The translations under genes and the position numbers were made by a program. From Arsenophonus nasoniae DSM 15247 (GTDB lineage Bacteria > Pseudomonadota > Gammaproteobacteria > Enterobacterales > Enterobacteriaceae), in contig NZ_AUCC01000031.1 in assembly GCF_000429565.1 (NCBI RefSeq), positions 1-37,291 on the forward strand: DNA of 37,291 nt. The letters are read 5' to 3'. Shown here one piece after another: positions 34,251 through 37,291 of this stretch; positions within the stretch are counted from its first letter, which is position 1, and each line of letters opens with the position of its first letter. The notes beneath the pieces are model-generated. The model searched no databases. It was not told the DNA's origin and saw only the letters and a list, made by a program, of their open reading frames with translations.

Positions 34251-34355
34251 ACCCATGTACGCATTGACGAAAGAGCAAAGCATGAGTTATATTGTACTCA
34301 GCACCTTAACAAAACGGGTGCCGGGTTTGAGATCCCGATTCAACAAGCGGACATT
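34251..34355. other. Short gap after the KilA-N gene
   Basis: Non-coding; contains a short stem CGGG...CCCG near 34322-34336. Nothing else seen. Confidence 0.4.
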
Positions 34356-34377
34356 AGCCGCTAAAAGCGGTTTTTTT
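34356..34377 (+). terminator. Terminator after the KilA-N gene
   Basis: Stem CCGCT/AGCGG with a three-base loop followed by seven T. Confidence 0.75.
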
Positions 34378-34548
34378 GCGTTCGTTACACCAACGTTGCG
34401 CCCCTAAATTATGGTGGGACGTAGCGGGGGAGACGCAAGTCTCGCCGGGGTTCTTGTTGGCCGGTATCTCAACTCCGTTACGTCTCGCCACCCCGTTTGA
34501 GATCGGGTTGGTGAGGTTTGAAATAACTTCCAACAAGAGGCAACCGAG
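34378..34548. ncRNA. GC-rich structured prophage leader, possibly a C4-like antisense RNA region
   Basis: A GC-rich island with several inverted repeats (for example GGGAGACGCAAGTCTCGCC near 34428-34446, and GTTGGCCGG with partners). Highly similar sequence occurs upstream of Icd-like genes in many enterobacterial prophages, from memory. On the minus strand it reads as a compact structured RNA. I suspect the phage P1/P4 C4 antisense type; this is tentative. Confidence 0.35.
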
Positions 34549-34743
34549 ATGGTTACTACCCCAACCCAAACTCACCCTGAATTTATTGATACCTACTGGA
34601 TTATCCCAGAATACTCAACTACCCCTTACGGCAAAGTGTCGTTTACACGCCAAGATCGCCGTATCTTCATCAGCTTGTTCAAAGACAGCCGCCTTATCTG
34701 GGCTGGTCGTAAACCTGTGCATGCAAGTATGGAGGGAAATTAA
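34549..34743 (+). CDS. Icd-like small phage protein
   Basis: A 64-residue protein starting MVTTPTQTHPEF, the usual start of small prophage proteins annotated as host cell division inhibitor Icd-like, and ending LIWAGRKPVHASMEGN, which parallels the LSFAGR-type end of that family. It follows the structured leader as usual. A role in halting host division is a family annotation, not shown here. Confidence 0.45.
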   Translation: MVTTPTQTHPEFIDTYWIIPEYSTTPYGKVSFTRQDRRIFISLFKDSRLIWAGRKPVHASMEGN

Positions 34744-34744
34744 T

Positions 34745-34972
34745 ATGAGAATTGTTGATATCTCCCCTGCCCAACAGGAAAAAATAAAGCTAGAAATCAC
34801 TTACGAAAGTCATAGCAGATTAATTAGAGCAAGAGAAGTCGCCGCTAACATTTACAAGTACTTTGATGCGGGTGAATGTTACAGCAAACCGAATCCCTGG
34901 CTTCCTGAAATACTCGACTATCTCTGCGCGGATATGGATTGTATTTTGCAAGAAATCGATAAGTACAGTTGA
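34745..34972 (+). CDS. Hypothetical phage protein, 75 residues
   Basis: Starts MRIVDISPAQQEKIKLEITY one base after the previous stop, with GGAGGGAAA upstream as ribosome-binding site. It ends in an acidic helix with MDCILQEIDKYS. Not recognised; translationally linked to the Icd-like gene. Confidence 0.55.
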   Translation: MRIVDISPAQQEKIKLEITYESHSRLIRAREVAANIYKYFDAGECYSKPNPWLPEILDYLCADMDCILQEIDKYS

Positions 34973-35026
34973 ACGACAACTTATCTAACTATCTATTTTT
35001 CTTAAAATAATTAAAGGATTGTCGTT

Positions 35027-36031
35027 ATGACTAACGTTACTTATGCTGATTTTGAAGCTCAGAAAGAAGAAAATAAAATTAATGTGTTTGAATTAGAAGA
35101 AGGCTACACCCGAATTTCAAATAATATCCTTGAAGCAATATTAACAGCAGGTTTAACACAGCATCAACTTTTAATAGTGATGGCTGTTCTTAGAAAAACT
35201 TATGGGTACAACAAAAAAATAGATTGGGTGAGTAATTGGCAATTATCGGAATTGACTGGACTATTGCCACATAAATGCTCCGCCGCTAAAAGTGCATTAC
35301 TTAAAAGAAAAATTCTTATCTCATCAGGACGGTTTGTCGGAATCAATCAATGTATACAGGAGTGGCAAGGTAAAACCAACGCAGATAATGAGGTCTTGCC
35401 CGAATTTGATAACAAAAAAGACGACAACACACGTCAGATGAAATCATCCCAATTCGGGGACAGTCACTTACCTGAATCAGGTAACAACATAGAACCTTAC
35501 CCAAATGAGGTAAATTTACCTCAATCAGGTAAAAAAAGTTTACCCGAATTAGGTAAGAAAAATACTTACCCGAATCCGGTAATTTACCCGAATCAGGTAA
35601 GAAAGAGTTTACCCGAATCAGGTAAACACAAAAGACAAACTACAAAAGAAAATAAAATAATAAATAAATATATATCCCCTATAGTCCCCTTAACGAAAAA
35701 ATCTGAACTGGATTTGTCGAAGTTTGAGCAACTACCCAGCGAATCCGTTTGGGCGGATTATCTCCAGCATCGAAAAAACAAAAAGGCTCACCTCACCCAA
35801 ACCGCCCTGAATCGACTAGCAACCGCTGTCAACGAAGCCAACGCGCTAGGATATTCCACCGATAACATACTGGCTGAATGCATGTTGCGAAACTGGCAAG
35901 GTTTTAACGTTGCCTGGTTGGAAAATAAAAAATCTTCAACCCGTCGTCGTGATGAGCTTGAGGCTGCCTGGAACGATACGAGTTGGGCTAATGGACTGGA
36001 GGGTGTTTTATGCAATGCGTTTCAACACTAA
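35027..36031 (+). CDS. Phage replication protein O (origin binding)
   Basis: A 334-residue initiator of the lambda O type. Residues 20-115 are the DNA-binding winged-helix domain: EGYTRISNNILEAILTAGLT, then VMAVLRKTYGYNKKIDWVSN, LSELTGLLPHKC. The middle (about 145-205) is low-complexity with repeated LPESGK because it contains the origin repeats. The C-terminal part (from about 240) has WADYLQHRKNKKAHLTQTAL, common in such proteins, and would meet the P helicase loader. It overlaps the P gene by 22 bases. Intact. Confidence 0.88.
   Translation: MTNVTYADFEAQKEENKINVFELEEGYTRISNNILEAILTAGLTQHQLLIVMAVLRKTYGYNKKIDWVSNWQLSELTGLLPHKCSAAKSALLKRKILISSGRFVGINQCIQEWQGKTNADNEVLPEFDNKKDDNTRQMKSSQFGDSHLPESGNNIEPYPNEVNLPQSGKKSLPELGKKNTYPNPVIYPNQVRKSLPESGKHKRQTTKENKIINKYISPIVPLTKKSELDLSKFEQLPSESVWADYLQHRKNKKAHLTQTALNRLATAVNEANALGYSTDNILAECMLRNWQGFNVAWLENKKSSTRRRDELEAAWNDTSWANGLEGVLCNAFQH
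35468..35625. repeat. Phage replication origin: seven 17-bp iterons inside gene O
   Basis: Near-palindromic repeats of the form TTACCCGAATCAGGTAA start at 35468, 35497, 35516, 35540, 35566, 35584 and 35609. Copy one (TTACCTGAATCAGGTAA) is a perfect palindrome around its central base. Their place inside O followed by AT-rich DNA is the lambda ori layout. They should be bound by O dimers. Confidence 0.85.
35633..35690. other. AT-rich unwinding element next to the iterons
   Basis: About 55 bases of almost pure A/T (AATAAAATAATAAATAAAT and onward) directly right of the seventh iteron, suited to be the site of initial melting. Confidence 0.6.
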
Positions 36032-36714
36032 CCGCTCAAATTCGTCGTCAACCGTCGTTTGCTCAACCGACTGAAAATCCGATTAATCCACAGTTCATCA
36101 AACTGTTTAATCGATTTTTTGAGCGTCTTAAAGTGATTTTTCCGGCCAGTATTTCAGTGCTAAAAACATCAGCAGAAATCGAAATATTCAAGCAACAATG
36201 GATCACTGCATTCGCTGAAAACAAAATCAATTCTGACCGTCACATCAACGCGGGGTTGCGGATTGCCAGACAACAAAAATCGCCGTTTTTACCGTCTGTC
36301 GGGCAATTTATCGACTGGTGTCAGCAAGGTTTGGCCGAGGAATACGGACTACCCACGCCTCAACAACTGAGCGAAAAATTACAAGCCTACTGCCGCCAAC
36401 GAGGGCACGATGATATTCATGAATTTGACTATGGCTCGAATGCCAATTATTGGCTGGTTCATGAACTCTATCGGGCGATGATTGCTGAATCATTAAACGC
36501 AAGGCAGGTTGAAGACAGAGCAAGGCTGTTGATTGATGGCTTAACCAAAAAATTGCGTACCGGCTATGTGATACCCAAGCCACAATTGTCATTACCGCAA
36601 AAGACTTGCATGAATCCAACGAGCCAATCTGTAGCGCTGGAAAAAATCAGCGCCATCAAGGCAAAGTTCGGTTTTGGAAAAAGTCATTCTCAACAATTGC
36701 AAAAATCGGTTTGA
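36010..36714 (+). CDS. Phage replication protein P (helicase loader)
   Basis: A 234-residue P-type protein that brings host DnaB to O at the origin. FIKLFNRFFERLKVIFPASI, EIFKQQWITAFAENKI, INAGLRIARQQKSPFLPSVG and QFIDWCQQG are typical of lambda P relatives in enterobacterial phages. It begins inside O and is followed by a terminator. Intact. Confidence 0.85.
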   Translation: MQCVSTLTAQIRRQPSFAQPTENPINPQFIKLFNRFFERLKVIFPASISVLKTSAEIEIFKQQWITAFAENKINSDRHINAGLRIARQQKSPFLPSVGQFIDWCQQGLAEEYGLPTPQQLSEKLQAYCRQRGHDDIHEFDYGSNANYWLVHELYRAMIAESLNARQVEDRARLLIDGLTKKLRTGYVIPKPQLSLPQKTCMNPTSQSVALEKISAIKAKFGFGKSHSQQLQKSV

Positions 36715-36747
36715 TGGATAGTATCAGAAATCAATTTTAACCACGAT

Positions 36748-36769
36748 AAAACGCCCGTAGCGGCGTTTT
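36748..36769 (+). terminator. Terminator after gene P
   Basis: Eight-pair stem AAAACGCC/GGCGTTTT with a six-base loop, ending in TTTTC. It lies 33 bases after the P stop. Confidence 0.65.
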
Positions 36770-36867
36770 CACTCTCTACAATACCTTAAACTACCACCTA
36801 ATCGATAAAAGCGCTCATAGTGGCGTAAGGGTGGGATTTGTTAAATTTTCAAGAATAGTAAAATAAT

Positions 36868-37101
36868 ATGCTCAAAAAAAGCTGGTTTCGACATGAAGCC
36901 ATGAGTACAAAACAAGCCAACAGGCTGGTTAAGCAATACACCCAGAAGGGCTATCATGTTGAGAAAACACTTAACAGCGATCCTGAATTATGGGATGTCG
37001 CCGTTAAACTGGTAGAAAGCGGTAATAATCACCCCACCCCACGCTGTATGATTAACAAACTCTGGAACTCTCCGTTATACAAAAATTCTACTGTGGTTTA
37101 G
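36868..37101 (+). CDS. Hypothetical phage protein
   Basis: A 77-residue frame; an ATG at 36901 would give 66 residues (MSTKQANRLVKQYTQKGYHV) and is equally likely, since neither start has a strong ribosome-binding site. Helical N-half, basic, with one Cys in TPRCMIN. It lies between P and the methylase, where phages keep small unknown genes. Confidence 0.5.
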   Translation: MLKKSWFRHEAMSTKQANRLVKQYTQKGYHVEKTLNSDPELWDVAVKLVESGNNHPTPRCMINKLWNSPLYKNSTVV

Positions 37102-37106
37102 AAATT

Positions 37107-37291
37107 ATGCTAATCAGTCATACACCGAAACCATTCAAAGATCGCTGGCGTACACCTATTGGCGTTTTTAAAACACTTGATGCTGAATTTAATTTCAAAC
37201 TGGATGCTGCCGCCGATAAAAACAACGCGCTATGCAAAGCGTTTTTAACTGAACAGCAAGACGCACTGACATGCGACTGGAATAGCAACGG
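37107..37291 (+). CDS. Phage DNA N6-adenine methyltransferase, N-terminal part (cut by window)
   Basis: The 61 residues visible begin MLISHTPKPFKDRWRTPIGV, then DAEFNFKLDAAADKNNALC, AFLTEQQDALTCDW. This is the conserved start of phage Dam-type methylases that modify GATC-like sites and protect phage DNA. The gene continues beyond the window; the catalytic DPPY-type motif is not yet reached. Confidence 0.85.
   Translation, partial: MLISHTPKPFKDRWRTPIGVFKTLDAEFNFKLDAAADKNNALCKAFLTEQQDALTCDWNSN

Noticed and set aside
34376-34548. Plus-strand N-terminal extension of the 34745 gene
   Set aside because: The 75-residue protein has a better start at 34745 with GGAGGGAAA upstream; the extension reads through the structured leader and the Icd-like gene in another frame.
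34354-34575. Minus-strand 73-residue frame in the structured prophage leader
   Set aside because: It is the antisense reading of a GC-rich structured region; frames like it are often annotated but have no ribosome-binding site here.
35468-35625. Regularly repeated 17-mers resembling a CRISPR array
   Set aside because: Spacing is irregular (18-29 bases), the spacers are coding, and the repeats lie in gene O; this is a replication origin.

Overview
The window looks like the chromosome of an AT-rich enterobacterium of the Morganellaceae type, most like an insect symbiont such as Arsenophonus. That name is an inference from gene content: enterobacterial orthologues (nikABCDE, mdfA, tehB, an ArcZ-like sRNA, a Serratia-type nuclease), type III effector homologues, prophage material and many young pseudogenes. 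No rRNA, complete tRNA or CRISPR array was seen.

Positions 1-8100 hold decaying accessory genes on a very AT-rich background: tehB (one in-frame TGA plus a frameshift in a 9-A run), a TonB-dependent siderophore receptor with one in-frame TAG, a secreted DUF3472-like protein, a Serratia-type nuclease frameshifted just after its start codon, a small secreted protein and a lipoprotein. Positions 8100-16330 form a metal-uptake locus. A histidine-rich ZnuD-like outer-membrane receptor and a frameshifted methyltransferase lie on the minus strand, divergent from nikABCDE, in which nikD is frameshifted. A perfect Zur-type palindrome lies in the znuD promoter and a candidate FNR site lies before nikA.

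Positions 16330-20630 carry a DUF421 membrane protein, an ArcZ-like small RNA (minus strand), a small pseudogene, mdfA and an OspG/NleH-type effector kinase. Positions 20630-26640 are a mosaic of decayed prophage pieces: three copies of an Rz1-like lysis gene, two HNH-endonuclease starts and a terminase small-subunit start. Between the lysis and packaging remnants, in the opposite orientation, sit at least six small secreted-protein genes with similar signal peptides and variable, often cysteine-containing mature parts. Three of them share a promoter/leader of about 110 bp. A seventh copy of this type lies at 6580. A protein with the WEKI-x-x-FF translocation domain of Salmonella effectors lies in the same region. 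Two related attachment-type repeats ending in the 3' half of tRNA-Arg(UCU) bracket 22.6-26.6 kb.

From 26783 to the right edge is the early half of a better preserved lambdoid prophage: integrase, Rpn nuclease, CI-type repressor and Cox-type regulator with operators, a recombination module (YqaJ exonuclease, DUF669 protein), a KilA-N regulator, replication genes O and P with seven origin iterons inside O, and the start of a phage Dam methylase cut by the window end. The strongest candidate for something undescribed is the family of phage-borne small secreted proteins with a shared promoter/leader, sitting beside type III effector genes.
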